Origin: Desulfomarina profundi
GTDB lineage: Bacteria > Desulfobacterota > Desulfobulbia > Desulfobulbales > Desulfocapsaceae
Direction of reading: 5' to 3'
Assembly (NCBI RefSeq): GCF_019703855.1
Contig: NZ_AP024086.1
Location: 806,001-870,000, forward strand
Length of the DNA stretch: 64,000 bases
Of the stretch, positions 34,951 through 44,882 are shown piece after piece. The notes beneath the pieces were generated by a model that had not been told where the DNA came from, did no database searches, and was given only the letters and a program-made list of their open reading frames with translations. Position 1 is the stretch's first letter. Each line of letters opens with the position of its first letter. The translations under genes were made by a program, and so were the position numbers.

Positions 34951-36345
34951 TCAGCCAGCTTCTCTTTTTACAATCTCCTTTGCGGGGATAAGTGCTGTTG
35001 CTGTGGCAGAAACGATATTGCCGGCGACACCGGGACCATCTCCTGCAACAAAGAGACCTGAAACAGCAGTTTCCAGGGTATTGCCGGTGTGAACCTGGGT
35101 GGCGAAAAACTTGATTTCCGGAGCATAAAGCAGGGTTTCATCATTGGCGACACCGGGCACAACGGCGTTGAGCTGTTCAAGTCCGTCCACCAGGTTTGTT
35201 AATATTCTTTCCGGCAGGGCCATGGCAATATCCCCGCAGGTGACGTTTTTAAGAGTGGGTTCAATATAGCTGTTTTTTACCCTGTTCCAGGTTGATCTTC
35301 TGCCCCTTTTGAGATCACCGTAGCGCTGGAGCAGCGGTTTTCCACCCCCGATCAGGGTGGCTATTCTTCCAATTGATTCACCATAGGCGGTGTTGTCTTC
35401 CACCGGATCTGTCAGAACCACTTTAGAGAGAAAGGCAAAATTGGAATTATCCGATTTCTGATCCATAAAGGCATGGCCGTTGACGCAGACAAAATCCTGG
35501 TAATTTTCAAGGGCCACATATCCTCCGTAATTGGTGCAGAATGTCCGTGTCTGGTCATCATATTTTGCGGTGCGGACAAAAAACGTGGGGTCATAGATGA
35601 TGGAACAGAGGTCCTGCATGATTTCGTTATGGACTTCAACCCGGACACCGACCTCGATGCCCCGCTGGGAAACTTCTATGCCGTGGTTTTTGACCACGCC
35701 CGCAACCCATTCTGCCCCGACCCGACCGGGAGCCAGAATTACATAGGGAGCGTTATATGAAACCTTGTTGGTTTTTACACCCTCTATACGCCCGTTTTTC
35801 ACCAGCAGATCCTCCACCTCCTCCATATGGTGGAATGTTACACCCTGTTCAGACACGTAGTCGGCCATCAGGGAAATATGGCGGGGCAGATTGTCACTGC
35901 CCAGGTGTTTTTGTTTGATAACCAGGAGATCGATACCGTGTTTTCTTGCTTCTTTCCTGATTTCCCGGGCCTTTTCCCGGTCAGTTGGAAAAACCCGACC
36001 GTCCATATTGAAACGGTTAAAAATAGTTTCCGTCTCGTTGATCAGGGCCATTGCAGCGGAGGTATCCATGAACTGGGTGAGATCGGTTTTTCCCAGTTTG
36101 TGAATAAAATTGAGTTTCCCGTCGGAAAAAAGCCCGGCTCCCCCGATACCGCAGAGAATATTACAGGGGCTGCATTTTATACAGCCGTTGTCTTTGATAG
36201 GGCATTTACGCTTGAGGGAGGATTTGCCCTTTTCAATCACCAGAACATCAAGGTTGCTGTGTTCTCCCAGGTAATAGGCGGCAAACAGTCCCGCCGGTCC
36301 GCCGCCCACAATTATCACATCAAAATTTTTCCGTGTTTTGCTCAT
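34951..36345 (-). CDS. FAD-dependent oxidoreductase (COG2509-like) with Cys-rich loop
   Basis: 464 residues. N-terminal FAD motif VIIVGGGPAGLFAAYYL (residues 9-25), the ribose acid in VLVIEKG, and a C-terminal FAD contact SGLFVAGDGPGVAGN. After the FAD motif a loop of four to five cysteines (CPIKDNGCIKCSPCNILCGIGG, about 49-71) could hold an iron-sulfur cluster. Similar proteins are annotated as FAD-dependent dehydrogenases of unknown substrate. The stop is separated from the rubredoxin promoter by about 120 bp. Function not established. Confidence 0.78.
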   Translation of the reverse strand: MSKTRKNFDVIIVGGGPAGLFAAYYLGEHSNLDVLVIEKGKSSLKRKCPIKDNGCIKCSPCNILCGIGGAGLFSDGKLNFIHKLGKTDLTQFMDTSAAMALINETETIFNRFNMDGRVFPTDREKAREIRKEARKHGIDLLVIKQKHLGSDNLPRHISLMADYVSEQGVTFHHMEEVEDLLVKNGRIEGVKTNKVSYNAPYVILAPGRVGAEWVAGVVKNHGIEVSQRGIEVGVRVEVHNEIMQDLCSIIYDPTFFVRTAKYDDQTRTFCTNYGGYVALENYQDFVCVNGHAFMDQKSDNSNFAFLSKVVLTDPVEDNTAYGESIGRIATLIGGGKPLLQRYGDLKRGRRSTWNRVKNSYIEPTLKNVTCGDIAMALPERILTNLVDGLEQLNAVVPGVANDETLLYAPEIKFFATQVHTGNTLETAVSGLFVAGDGPGVAGNIVSATATALIPAKEIVKREAG

Positions 36346-36490
36346 TGTCTGTTTAACTCTTTTCCAAAGGGCACGTTGAATAATTGCTATTTTCCCTATT
36401 TCATCGTCGCTACGATAATAAAAATGCTCACATATAATTAATATGCTGCGCTTTTTATTGTCTATGTTCCTCGAACTCGAACAAAATATC

Positions 36491-36715
36491 TAACCCGGAT
36501 TTCTCATGAGTTCAGGCGGCGTCAGGTTCAAAGTTTTTGGCAGTGAATTATAGTGATCTATATTTACTGCCGAAATACTGCAGAAGATGGCGTCGCCTGG
36601 ACTGACCTCTGGTGAACATTGTGTAAATTTTTCTGGGTCACTGATAATTGTCTCATTGTTTGTGTTCCATAATTATTCTCAAAATTGACACAATGTTCAT
36701 GAGAAATGCGGGCTA
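36491..36715. mobile_element. MITE-like element, family C, complete copy
   Basis: 225 bp bounded by imperfect terminal inverted repeats TAACCCGGATTTCTCATGA and (inward) TTAGCCCGCATTTCTCATGA. No ORF. Fragments recur at 26264-26338 (right end), 44864-44882 and 43909-43926 (right tips) and 47183-47235 (left end). Confidence 0.75.
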
Positions 36716-36740
36716 ATTATTCAAGGCACCCTGACGTCGC

Positions 36741-36779
36741 AAAAAAGGCCCGGTGCCCTGAAGGGACAGTATCGGGCCT
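36741..36779 (-). terminator. Terminator of recA
   Basis: On the minus strand, AGGCCCG pairs with CGGGCCT across a 20-base loop with an inner CCCT/AGGG pair, followed by TTTTTTGCG. It begins 17 bp after the recA stop. Confidence 0.75.
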
Positions 36780-36795
36780 GAAATGCGGAATTGGC

Positions 36796-37833
36796 TTACT
36801 CGGTTTCGGAAGCGGCCCCCGCAGCCTGAGCCTCCTGCATACCGTAGGCAAGTCTAACCTTGTTTTCTATATCGGCACACATTTCCGGCTGGTCGGCCAG
36901 AAATTTTTTGGCATTTTCCCGTCCCTGGCCGATTCGTTCGTCCAGGTAGGAATACCAGGAGCCACTCTTGTCGACAATTTCAAGATCCACCGCAAGGTCA
37001 AGCATATCGCCGATTTTGGAGATGCCCTCACCATAAATAATATCAAATTCGGCAAGTTTGAAGGGTGGAGCCACTTTGTTTTTCACCACTTTAACCTTGG
37101 TGCGGTTTCCGATTACGTCCTGGCCGTCCTTGATCTGACCGATCCTGCGGATATCCAGGCGCAGGGAGGAATAGAATTTCAGGGCGTTACCACCGGTGGT
37201 GGTTTCGGGATTGCCGAACATTACTCCTATTTTCATCCGGATCTGGTTGATAAAGATAAGAACGGTATTGGAGCGGTTAAGGACACCGGTAAATTTTCTC
37301 ATGGCCTGGGACATGAGCCTGGCCTGCAGGCCCACGTGGGAATCTCCCACGTTGCCGTCTATTTCGGCCCGGGGTACAAGGGCGGCAACGGAGTCGATGA
37401 CAATAACATCAACTCCACCTGATCTGATGAGGATTTCAGCAATTTCCAGAGCCTGCTCACCAAAATCGGGCTGTGAAACCAGCAGGTTGTCCACGTCAAC
37501 TCCGAGGCGTTCAGCATAGTTTGTATCAAGGGCATGTTCCGCGTCAATGAATGCGGCAGTACCACCGGCTTTCTGGGCTTCCGCGACGACGTGGAGGGCC
37601 AGGGTCGTTTTTCCCGATGACTCCGGGCCATAAATTTCAGTTACTCTTCCCTTGGGAAAACCGCCGACGCCAAGAGCGATATCCAGGCTCAAAGCTCCCG
37701 TGGGAATAACGGGGATATTTTCCGCTTCCTGGGAACCGAGACGCATGATCGATCCTTTGCCGAACTGCCTCTGGATTTGACTGATGGCATTGTCTACACT
37801 GCTGATCTTCCCTTTTTTCGCACCTGCGGCCAT
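36796..37833 (-). CDS. recA: RecA recombinase
   Basis: 345 residues. Forms nucleoprotein filaments on single-stranded DNA, drives strand exchange, and activates LexA self-cleavage. Walker [11 protein letters not shown] is at about residues 70-79, followed by the L1/L2 loops ([25 protein letters not shown]), the Walker [15 protein letters not shown], and a variable acidic tail ([12 protein letters not shown]). The terminator follows. The 130-bp leader has two AGTTACAA direct repeats, but I could not assign a LexA box. Confidence 0.97.
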   Translation of the reverse strand: MAAGAKKGKISSVDNAISQIQRQFGKGSIMRLGSQEAENIPVIPTGALSLDIALGVGGFPKGRVTEIYGPESSGKTTLALHVVAEAQKAGGTAAFIDAEHALDTNYAERLGVDVDNLLVSQPDFGEQALEIAEILIRSGGVDVIVIDSVAALVPRAEIDGNVGDSHVGLQARLMSQAMRKFTGVLNRSNTVLIFINQIRMKIGVMFGNPETTTGGNALKFYSSLRLDIRRIGQIKDGQDVIGNRTKVKVVKNKVAPPFKLAEFDIIYGEGISKIGDMLDLAVDLEIVDKSGSWYSYLDERIGQGRENAKKFLADQPEMCADIENKVRLAYGMQEAQAAGAASETE

Positions 37834-37965
37834 ATTTCTTCTCTCCGGTTAAAAGGATTTTAAAGTTTTTGTCATTGAGCAGTCACAACAGTACCAACTG
37901 ATATATTGTAACTGGTCACAGGATTTGTAACTCTGTGTTTTCATCTATCTTACCCCTGTAAGTGA

Positions 37966-39225
37966 TCAGGCAGTTTCTTCCTCAAGATCCTGTTGCAGAA
38001 GATATTTGCGTACCAGATCCAGCCCGCTCTGGGCTGTAAGGGTGCGAATCTGCCTTCGGTTTCCAGAGAAACGAAATTTAGTGACCCAGTTTTCCTCTTC
38101 AGTGGCGATACCGATATAGACAGTGCCAACCGGTTTCTCCTCAGTACCGCCGTCGGGTCCGGCAATACCTGTTACCGACAAACCGATATCTGCGCTGCTG
38201 CCTGTTCTGACTGTAACTGCCATGGTTTCCGCAACTTCTCTGCTGACAGCTCCAACATTTTCCAGCAGACTGTCGGGCACTTCAAGATAGCAGCTTTTAA
38301 GGGAGTTTGCATAGGAAATAATCCCACCAAGAAAATAGGCGGAACTGCCGGGCGTATCGGTGAGTTTTTTAGAGATCAGTCCTCCCGTACATGATTCTGC
38401 AACTGCCAGGTTCAGGTCGTTTTTGATAAGAAGCCTGCCGACAATCCGCTCCATGGAATCACGGTCGTGACCGTAGATCGAGTCGCCTAGAACGGTGTTG
38501 ATCGCCTTACAGGCGGACTTGAACAACCGCCTGGCATTATTGGTTTGCTTGTCCCGGACGGTGAGGCTTAAATGCACTTCCGGGAAGACAGGGTAATAAC
38601 CGATATGTACATCCGGATCAAGGTCCACAGTGGCGATACGACGGTTCACTTCCGCCTCGGGCAGGTTGAAGATACGGAAAATTTTCTGGTAGGTTGTGAG
38701 ATGGTGATCCTTGTGCCAGGTTGCCAGGGTTGGCAGTACATGGTCCACCATCAGGACCTTCATCTGGCTGGGAACACCAGGCAGGAAAAAGATCGGTTTA
38801 TCCTCATGGATGAGTTGGTAGCCGGCCATGCGGGATTCGGGACTGAGGGCCTGGGCCCCCTTGGGCAGCCATGCCAGTTTTTCCAGTTCCCCCACGGGGG
38901 CGTTGGTGATTTCATCCAGGTGGGCGCGAATATTGGAGAGAATTTCCAGGTTGGGCATGGTCGGGCGATTCAATGCCCTGGAGACAGCTTCATTGGTGAG
39001 GTCGTCATCCGTTGAACCGAGTCCGCCGGTTACTACTATGGCATCGACCCTGGCGATGGCCCGTTTCAGCGCTTCACCGATCAGGCTGGGGCTGTCACCG
39101 ATGGTGTGCATGGCATAGATTTCATACCCCGCATCAAAAAGATTTCTGGCGGCAAAAGCACTGGTGGTGTTGAGGATCCTGCCGGAAGTCAGTTCATCGC
39201 CGATGGCTATGATTTCAACCTTCAT
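37966..39225 (-). CDS. cinA: CinA-family protein (nicotinamide-nucleotide amidase)
   Basis: 419 residues from ATG 39225, with GGAGGAAGAC upstream. N-terminal molybdopterin-binding-like domain (MKVEIIAIGDELTSGRILNTTS, then IVVTGGLGSTDDDLT) and a C-terminal NMN deamidase domain (about 270-415) with LAVAESCTGGLISKKLTDTPGSSAYFLGGI.YAN and GIAGPDGGTEEKPVGTVYI. It converts NMN to nicotinate mononucleotide in NAD salvage. It follows mtaB with a short overlap and precedes recA, the frequent CinA-RecA neighbourhood. Confidence 0.93.
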   Translation of the reverse strand: MKVEIIAIGDELTSGRILNTTSAFAARNLFDAGYEIYAMHTIGDSPSLIGEALKRAIARVDAIVVTGGLGSTDDDLTNEAVSRALNRPTMPNLEILSNIRAHLDEITNAPVGELEKLAWLPKGAQALSPESRMAGYQLIHEDKPIFFLPGVPSQMKVLMVDHVLPTLATWHKDHHLTTYQKIFRIFNLPEAEVNRRIATVDLDPDVHIGYYPVFPEVHLSLTVRDKQTNNARRLFKSACKAINTVLGDSIYGHDRDSMERIVGRLLIKNDLNLAVAESCTGGLISKKLTDTPGSSAYFLGGIISYANSLKSCYLEVPDSLLENVGAVSREVAETMAVTVRTGSSADIGLSVTGIAGPDGGTEEKPVGTVYIGIATEEENWVTKFRFSGNRRQIRTLTAQSGLDLVRKYLLQQDLEEETA

Positions 39226-40537
39226 TGTCTTCCTCCGGTCGCGCGAGTACATGTTCTCCATGCAGAGAGACAAGCTGCACGGTGGTTCTGGTATGGTAAA
39301 AAGTGTCGGGACCTCTAAAAATAACGGATACGTAGTTGCTTGTAAATCCTTTTAAATAACCATTTCTGTCTCTTCTGCCTTCAACCAGTACCGGCAGGCT
39401 TCTGCCGAGCTGACTGGCGTAAAACGTGGCTTTTTTCTGTTTGCTCAGTTCCTGGAGTCGTGCAACCCGTTTTTCCTTTGTTCTGCCGTTCACCTGGTTG
39501 GGGAACTTTGCGGCAACCGTACCGGGACGGATGGAGTAGGGAAAGACATGGAGATAGGTAAAGGGCAGGGAGTTGAGAAAGTTTAGGCCGTCCTCAAACT
39601 GTTCATCAGTTTCCCCGGGAAAACCGGCGAGGATATCAATACCCAGGGCCGCTTCGGGCAGGTTGCAGCGGATTTTTTCCAGGACCTCCCTGAACTGCGC
39701 GGTGGAATATCTCCGGTTCATCCGTTTGAGAATTTCATCATTTCCACTCTGCAGGGGAATATGGAGATGGGGTTGGATATTTGCTCTCTCGACCATCAAC
39801 GATAAAAGTTTATCAGAAATTTCAAGAGGTTCAAGGGAACTTATGCGATAGGCAACATCAGGAGTTGTCCGGGAGAGTTCATCAAGAATGGAAACCAGGT
39901 CCGTTCCGGCTTCCAGATCACGGCCGTAGTATCCCAGGTGGATACCCGTGAGAACGATTTCCCGGTGACCCTGCTGCTCGAATATTTTTGCCTGGTTTAT
40001 CACTTCTTCCCGGCTGAGGCTCCTGCTGCGGCCCCTGGTGTAGGGGACAATACAGTAGGTGCAGAAGCTTTCGCAGCCATCCTGGATTCGCAGCCAGGCG
40101 CGGGCCTGGTCATCAAACCGTTTTACCGGCAGGTGACAGATTGTTTTTGTTTCGCGAATGGAGCCGGGAAGAAATGGAAGAGATGTCCCCTGTGTACTGG
40201 TATGTACCAGGGTGTCTTTGCTGCTGTTCCCGATAAAGACAATATCCCTGTTTTTTAAAACTTCATCGTTCTTCAGCTCATCTGTGCCGATTTCGGCAAA
40301 ACAGCCGGTTACGATTATGCGGGCATCCGGATTGTTTCGGGCGGCCTGGCGGATGGTCTGCCTCGACTGGGCGCCTGCCTTTGCTGTTACCGCGCAGGTA
40401 TTGATGACAACAATATCCGCCTCATCTTTCCCGTTAACCTGGCTGTACCCGGCCTCGGTAAAGCCGGTAAGAAAGGAGGCTGATTCATACTGGTTGACCT
40501 TGCAGCCCAGGGTCTTGATAAAAATCTTTTTTTTCAT
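39215..40537 (-). CDS. mtaB: tRNA threonylcarbamoyladenosine methylthiotransferase
   Basis: 440 residues from ATG 40537, chosen by homology (KKKIFIKTLGCKVNQYES start); an ATG at 40630 would add a 31-residue leader. Adds a methylthio group to t6A37 in tRNA. N-terminal UPF0004 with cysteines in TLGCKVN, INTCAVT and VTGCFAEIG. Radical SAM CESFCTYCIVPYTRGRSRS holds the CxxxCxxC cluster. The C-terminal TRAM domain is in the last ~65 residues. It ends 10 bp inside cinA. Confidence 0.9.
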   Translation of the reverse strand: MKKKIFIKTLGCKVNQYESASFLTGFTEAGYSQVNGKDEADIVVINTCAVTAKAGAQSRQTIRQAARNNPDARIIVTGCFAEIGTDELKNDEVLKNRDIVFIGNSSKDTLVHTSTQGTSLPFLPGSIRETKTICHLPVKRFDDQARAWLRIQDGCESFCTYCIVPYTRGRSRSLSREEVINQAKIFEQQGHREIVLTGIHLGYYGRDLEAGTDLVSILDELSRTTPDVAYRISSLEPLEISDKLLSLMVERANIQPHLHIPLQSGNDEILKRMNRRYSTAQFREVLEKIRCNLPEAALGIDILAGFPGETDEQFEDGLNFLNSLPFTYLHVFPYSIRPGTVAAKFPNQVNGRTKEKRVARLQELSKQKKATFYASQLGRSLPVLVEGRRDRNGYLKGFTSNYVSVIFRGPDTFYHTRTTVQLVSLHGEHVLARPEEDNEG

Positions 40538-40626
40538 TTTACGAAGTGGAAAATTAAGGTCACCCATGACCTGATTACGATCAAAATTCAATTTGGCTGA
40601 GCTTTCCCGGTCATCAGAAAACAACA

Positions 40627-41678
40627 TCATAAAGCTGTTGCGGATCCGGTAATGATTCCGGAGCCGAGCAGCTCATTCTCAATATATATTACCGCATACT
40701 GTCCAGGAGTTATGGCCCGTTGAGGTTCATCAAAGAGGAAGTGTCCTTCATTATTGTTTCCAAGGACCAGTGTCGCGCTGGCCCCCCGGTGGCTGTAACG
40801 TATTCTGACCGTATATTTCTTCCTGTTTTCCGGGGGAGTGCCACTCAGCCAGTGCAGGTCTTTTACCCGGATGGAGGTCTTCAGCAGTTCCTCGTTACCT
40901 CCTACGATAACACTGCCCGTGGCTGGGTCAAGTGCGGTGACATAAAGGGGGTGGCTGCTGGAGATACCAAGTCCTTTTCGCTGGCCGATTGTGTAGCGGA
41001 AAATGCCCCTGTGTTCACCGAGCTTTTTTCCCGAGCGGGTAACGATTGAACCATGGTGAAGTTCCCGGGGGCTCTTTTTTCTAGAAAGCAGGAAATTTTC
41101 CCGCCTTCCAGAAAACAGACATCCTGGCTCTCAATTCCGCGGAAATCATCAAATCCGTGCTCTTCAACCAGTCTGTATGTCTGTTCCTTTTCCATACCGC
41201 CCAGGGGAAAGATGACTCTTGAGAGTTGTCGCTGGTCAAGGCGTGAGAGAAAATAGGACTGATCCTTTGACCTGTCGGTACCGCAATAAAGATGATAAAT
41301 TCCGTCGATGCAGACCAGGTTCGCGTAATGGCCTGTCGCTGCCATATCCATGCCATGGCCCATCATTCTGTCGAAAAAGAGGCCGAATTTAATTTCCCGG
41401 TTGCAGACCACACAGGGATTCGGCGTGAGTCCCTTGAAGTAGTGGCTGGTGAAATAGTCGAGAACTTTTTCTTCGAATTCGTTTCTCAGGTCAATGATGT
41501 TCAGTTTGATGGAAAGTTTTTCGGCGATGCTCTTTACCCGCTCTTTCTGTTTTTCAAAATCAGGCTGGTGAAGTCGCATGAAAAAGCCTTCGACTTCACC
41601 CTGTTTTTGTAAAAGAAGGGCGCAGGCGGTGGAGTCCACTCCGCCGCTCATGGCGATACCTGTTTTCTGTCTGCTCAC
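40627..41678 (-). CDS. mnmA: tRNA-specific 2-thiouridylase (one frameshift)
   Basis: About 350 residues if one extra G is added at the CCC/GGG run at 41064-41066 (minus strand GGGAAC to GGGGAAC). MSGGVDSTACALLLQ is the ATP pyrophosphatase motif, NPCVVCNREIKFG carries the first catalytic Cys, and SQDVCFL the second. As read, frame 0 is lost after LEKRAPG and ends in unrelated residues, while the next frame continues with GELHHGSIVTRSGKKLGEHRGIFRYTIGQRKGLG and runs to a stop at 40627. It thiolates U34 of tRNA, for accurate decoding. Its stop overlaps the ATG at 40630. Confidence 0.9.
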
Positions 41679-41815
41679 GGGATTTTTTTACCTTGCAGTT
41701 GAATGGCGCACAGTTCTTCTGTAAATGGGTTGACCGGCCAAAGGGTACTGGTTATCGTAGTGCCGTAATTTGCCTGGGGGGCACCCCGGAAACCAGAAAA
41801 ACACATTACCCCACC

Positions 41816-43087
41816 ATGAAAGAAAAAAAAAGACGCAAAAAATCAGTTCCACGGTTGCCTGAACTGCTGGCTCCTGCGGGAAATTATGAAAAACTTGTTA
41901 CAGCCATCCACTACGGGGCAGATGCCGTGTACCTCGGGGGCAGACAGTTCAGCCTGCGGGCCAAGGCGGGAAACTTCAGCGATGAGATGATTCGCGCCGG
42001 GGTGGTGTACGGTCATGAGCATGGGGTGAAACTCTATGTGACGGTCAATATATTTGCCCATAACAGTGACCTTGAGGGGCTGGAAGAGTATCTGCTTCTC
42101 CTGCAGAAGACGGAAGTGGACGGTATAATTGTAGCTGATCCCGGCATTTTTGCCGTTGCCCGGCGGGTTGTTCCCTCGTTACCCATCCATCTTTCCACCC
42201 AGGCCAATGTGACCAACTATGGTTCCGCATCCTTCTGGTTTGATCAGGGGGCCGTCCGGCTCAACCTGGCGCGGGAACTCTCTTTGCAGGAAATTGAAAC
42301 CATCAGGAGAAAGGTGGAGGGTGAGCTGGAAATCTTTGTTCATGGCGCCATCTGTATTTCCTATTCGGGCAGGTGCATGCTTTCCAACTATATGACGGGT
42401 AGGGATGCCAACCGTGGCAACTGTGCTCATCCGTGCCGCTACAGCTACAGTCTGGTGGAGGAAAAGCGTCCCGGCGAGCTGTTTCCGGTGGAGGAAGATG
42501 ACCGGGGTACCTATATATTCAATGCCAAGGATCTCTGTCTGCTGGAGAAGCTGCCTCAGCTGGTTTCGACCGGTGTGGATTCCCTGAAAATTGAAGGGCG
42601 GATGAAGTCGATTTTTTACGTGGGAGGAACGGTACGGATTTACAGAGCAGCCCTTGATTATCTGGCCGATCTTCCGGCTGAAGCCTGGGACAAGCCTGAT
42701 AAAATCGTACTTCCAGAGGAGTTTATGGAAGAAACAGCCAGGATTGGTACTCGAGGAACAAGCGAGAATTTCATTCTTGAGAAACCGGGTGCAGAAGAGA
42801 TGATCTATTCTTCATCCCGGGCCAGGCAGAGTTATGAACCGGTGGCAGTTATCCGTAAAAGGGGCGAGATACCTCTGGTCGAGATACGCAATACAGTTTT
42901 CCCCGGGGAAATGGTGGAATACATGTTTCCCTCCATGGAGTTGATACGGGTCCGTATCGTGGAGTTGATTGATGAAGATGGGGCAAAAAGGGACAAAGCT
43001 AATCCCGGTAATACCTTGTTTTTACAGACGGAACCTCCCCTGGTCCAAGGGCAGGTCAACGGGATACTGAGGCGGAAACGAAGGTAG
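41816..43087 (+). CDS. U32-family protein, TrhP/YegQ-like tRNA hydroxylation factor
   Basis: 423 residues from ATG 41816; upstream in-frame starts would add 41 odd residues. LPELLAPAGNYEKLVTAIHYGADAVYLGG is the U32 start. EIFVHGAICISYSGRCMLSNYMTGRDANRGNCAHPCR gives the conserved Cys-rich motif that holds iron-sulfur in TrhP. Known relatives make 5-hydroxyuridine-type modifications in tRNA with prephenate. Next to mnmA and mtaB it completes a tRNA-modification cluster. A collagenase role is an older label and unlikely. Confidence 0.87.
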   Translation: MKEKKRRKKSVPRLPELLAPAGNYEKLVTAIHYGADAVYLGGRQFSLRAKAGNFSDEMIRAGVVYGHEHGVKLYVTVNIFAHNSDLEGLEEYLLLLQKTEVDGIIVADPGIFAVARRVVPSLPIHLSTQANVTNYGSASFWFDQGAVRLNLARELSLQEIETIRRKVEGELEIFVHGAICISYSGRCMLSNYMTGRDANRGNCAHPCRYSYSLVEEKRPGELFPVEEDDRGTYIFNAKDLCLLEKLPQLVSTGVDSLKIEGRMKSIFYVGGTVRIYRAALDYLADLPAEAWDKPDKIVLPEEFMEETARIGTRGTSENFILEKPGAEEMIYSSSRARQSYEPVAVIRKRGEIPLVEIRNTVFPGEMVEYMFPSMELIRVRIVELIDEDGAKRDKANPGNTLFLQTEPPLVQGQVNGILRRKRR

Positions 43088-43171
43088 TGTCAATCTCATT
43101 TCCGGACAGACACAAGGTAGCCTGGGGGCTGTCCCTGAGCAGGTTAAGATCTGCTGTTTTTTGTTACGGGA

Positions 43172-43372
43172 TCAAAAAGCCCACCATGGTTTACGGCCGG
43201 TCGGCTCCATCCAGTTCAGTTCCTTTTTGCAGGTATCACACCAGAAAAGAGTTTTAAAACCGGTATCGGCCAACTGGGGATCAGAGTTCGTGGAATGATG
43301 GTGTGCATTCAATTTTCTCATATCATATTTTTTTATCAGTTGCAGTTTTTTTGAACACATTGGACATTCCAT
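43172..43372 (-). CDS. Small zinc-ribbon-like protein
   Basis: 66 residues from ATG 43372, with AGGAG 8 bp upstream. Two CxxC pairs, CPMCSKK and CDTCKKEL, are spaced about 45 residues apart, so it probably binds Zn. HHH and polar residues follow the first pair. I do not recognise it further. It may be cotranscribed with the gene at 43398, which ends 25 bp upstream. Confidence 0.6.
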   Translation of the reverse strand: MECPMCSKKLQLIKKYDMRKLNAHHHSTNSDPQLADTGFKTLFWCDTCKKELNWMEPTGRKPWWAF

Positions 43373-43397
43373 CGAAGCTCCTGTTTCTGAAAATTGT

Positions 43398-43715
43398 TTA
43401 TTTGACAGGGTCAAGTTGAAGGTAATCAAGGCCGGAAACGAGGGTCTTGAGAATGGTATCTGCCATGACAACATTTTGTTGCAGGTTGCTGCCATTATCT
43501 CTCAGGCCGGCGGCATGGGCGAGGGTCACACGCAGTTCAAGTATCTTTTCATGGATAAACCAGTCGTCAATGCCACTGTTTCTGGAGTGCGTTTCGATGT
43601 CGTCGAGCAGGTGTACTATTGTTGTATAGGTTTTGTACCTGTCGGACGCAGATTCCTTTTCAAGACCACTCAGGAGAGTGGAAATGGCGGAAGAGGCAAG
43701 ACGAAAATCGAGCAT
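43398..43715 (-). CDS. Hypothetical helical protein
   Basis: 105 residues with GGAGAG before the ATG. Predominantly alpha-helical with no motif I recognise; two runs, ISTLLSGLEKESASDRYKTY and GIDDWFIHEKILELRVTLAHAAG, look like amphipathic helices. Small size, good ribosome binding site and operon position support it being a real gene. Confidence 0.5.
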   Translation of the reverse strand: MLDFRLASSAISTLLSGLEKESASDRYKTYTTIVHLLDDIETHSRNSGIDDWFIHEKILELRVTLAHAAGLRDNGSNLQQNVVMADTILKTLVSGLDYLQLDPVK

Positions 43716-43985
43716 TTCTCTCCTTCAACAGAGTTATACTGACCAATATTTCTTTTTCAGCAGTAATTCTATCAAAAGGGGCGTCGATTTTGCAAGTTTT
43801 GCCAGCAGTTTTGCTCAGCTGGATGGGTTGATTTGTGATCGTGGCCTGTCAGAAGTTTTTGCCACATTGTAGTTGTTATTGTCATGACTCCTGTTTACAA
43901 AATTAATATATGAGAAATGTGGGTTGATTCTGTCAAGAAATCGATTTACCCATTCCTGGATTTTTATCATGGAGTTGAAAAATAA

Positions 43986-44810
43986 ATGAAATCTGCAGAG
44001 GAGAAGAATGTCGGATGTGAACTCCCCGAAATCGGAGCAATTACCGGTATCCGTGGGGGCCATATCCTGTGGAATTATTTTGAATCATTTCTTGCTCCCC
44101 TGGGTTTGAGTAAAAAATCAGTAGGTGTTGTAACGGCCGAATTTGCCGGGAAATTTTCAGGACGTGATGTGTCTGTCAAGCTGTTTCACAGAAGACAGAG
44201 CAGGTATTTCGGCTCACGGGATCATATGTCGCGCTTTCGTATATTCCAGGGGCTGGATTTAACAGTGAGCATACCGGTTGCAGTAAAAACCCGTGCGGTT
44301 ATCGGTACACGGGTAGGCGGAAGTGGTCTTTTACGAAAGTTCCTGTTGTGGTTGGCCGGTCGAAAGGGAAGTCATCTGGTCACCTGCAACCATCCTCTGT
44401 TTCGGGCGATGGACGTATTTGCCCATGATGAAACCTGGATGAACCATTTCCTGGTTGATCCGGTTACCCTGGACCTGCTGCAGGATCTGATGAATGAGAC
44501 GATGTTGCTGGTGAGTTGGAGTGTGAAGTTCATTCCCGGTAAGATGATTGTCAACAGGCGCCTGTCGAGCCTTGCATTGACCAATGCCGAATCCATGGAA
44601 ACGCAGTTAAATCAGATCATTTCGCTGGCGGAAATGGCGGAATCAAAACCGGTTGGGAAAGAGATTCAACTCACTGAAATTGAACGTCTGCAGAAGAAAT
44701 CCCCGGCCAGGGCCATCGCACTGGCGGGATTACGTCTCCTCGGATTAATCGTTGTCAGTTTTATCCTGCTGATTGGAATTCCCTTTTCACTGGTATTGTG
44801 GTTCAGGTAA
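43986..44810 (+). CDS. Hypothetical protein with C-terminal membrane helix
   Basis: 274 residues. Residues about 1-245 are soluble, with strands such as HMSRFRIFQGLDLTVSIPVAVKTRAVI, then GLRLLGLIVVSFILLIGIPFSLVLWFR near the end forms one hydrophobic anchor. I do not recognise the family. The gene stands alone on the plus strand between two minus-strand blocks and has an upstream family C tip (43909). Codon use and length suggest a genuine gene. Confidence 0.55.
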   Translation: MKSAEEKNVGCELPEIGAITGIRGGHILWNYFESFLAPLGLSKKSVGVVTAEFAGKFSGRDVSVKLFHRRQSRYFGSRDHMSRFRIFQGLDLTVSIPVAVKTRAVIGTRVGGSGLLRKFLLWLAGRKGSHLVTCNHPLFRAMDVFAHDETWMNHFLVDPVTLDLLQDLMNETMLLVSWSVKFIPGKMIVNRRLSSLALTNAESMETQLNQIISLAEMAESKPVGKEIQLTEIERLQKKSPARAIALAGLRLLGLIVVSFILLIGIPFSLVLWFR

Positions 44811-44863
44811 GCCTTTGGTCATCTTGAAAAAATGCTTTTTCGTCTAATCTCTGCACCATAGGA

Positions 44864-44882
44864 AAATGAGAAATGCGGGCTA
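44864..44882. repeat. Family C element tip at the 3' end of the TPR gene
   Basis: AATGAGAAATGCGGGCTAA equals the right end of the element at 36491-36715. The stop codon of the minus-strand TPR gene (TAG, 44882-44880) lies in it, and the downstream context (AAGGCAC) matches the flank at 36722 as well. Confidence 0.6.

Larger units (their letters stand above)
36346..36795. other. 450-bp intergenic region
   Basis: Holds the complete family C element (36491-36715), the recA terminator (36741-36779) and about 145 bp before the element that I could not explain. It contains no credible gene or tRNA. Confidence 0.7.

Noticed and set aside
37834-37965. LexA operator before recA
   Set aside because: AGTTACAA direct repeats are present, but no clear palindromic LexA site could be read; species-specific consensus unknown.
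40538-40630. 31-residue N-terminal extension of MtaB
   Set aside because: Homologues start at the KKKIF..TLGCKVNQ segment; the upstream codons probably only couple translation to mnmA.
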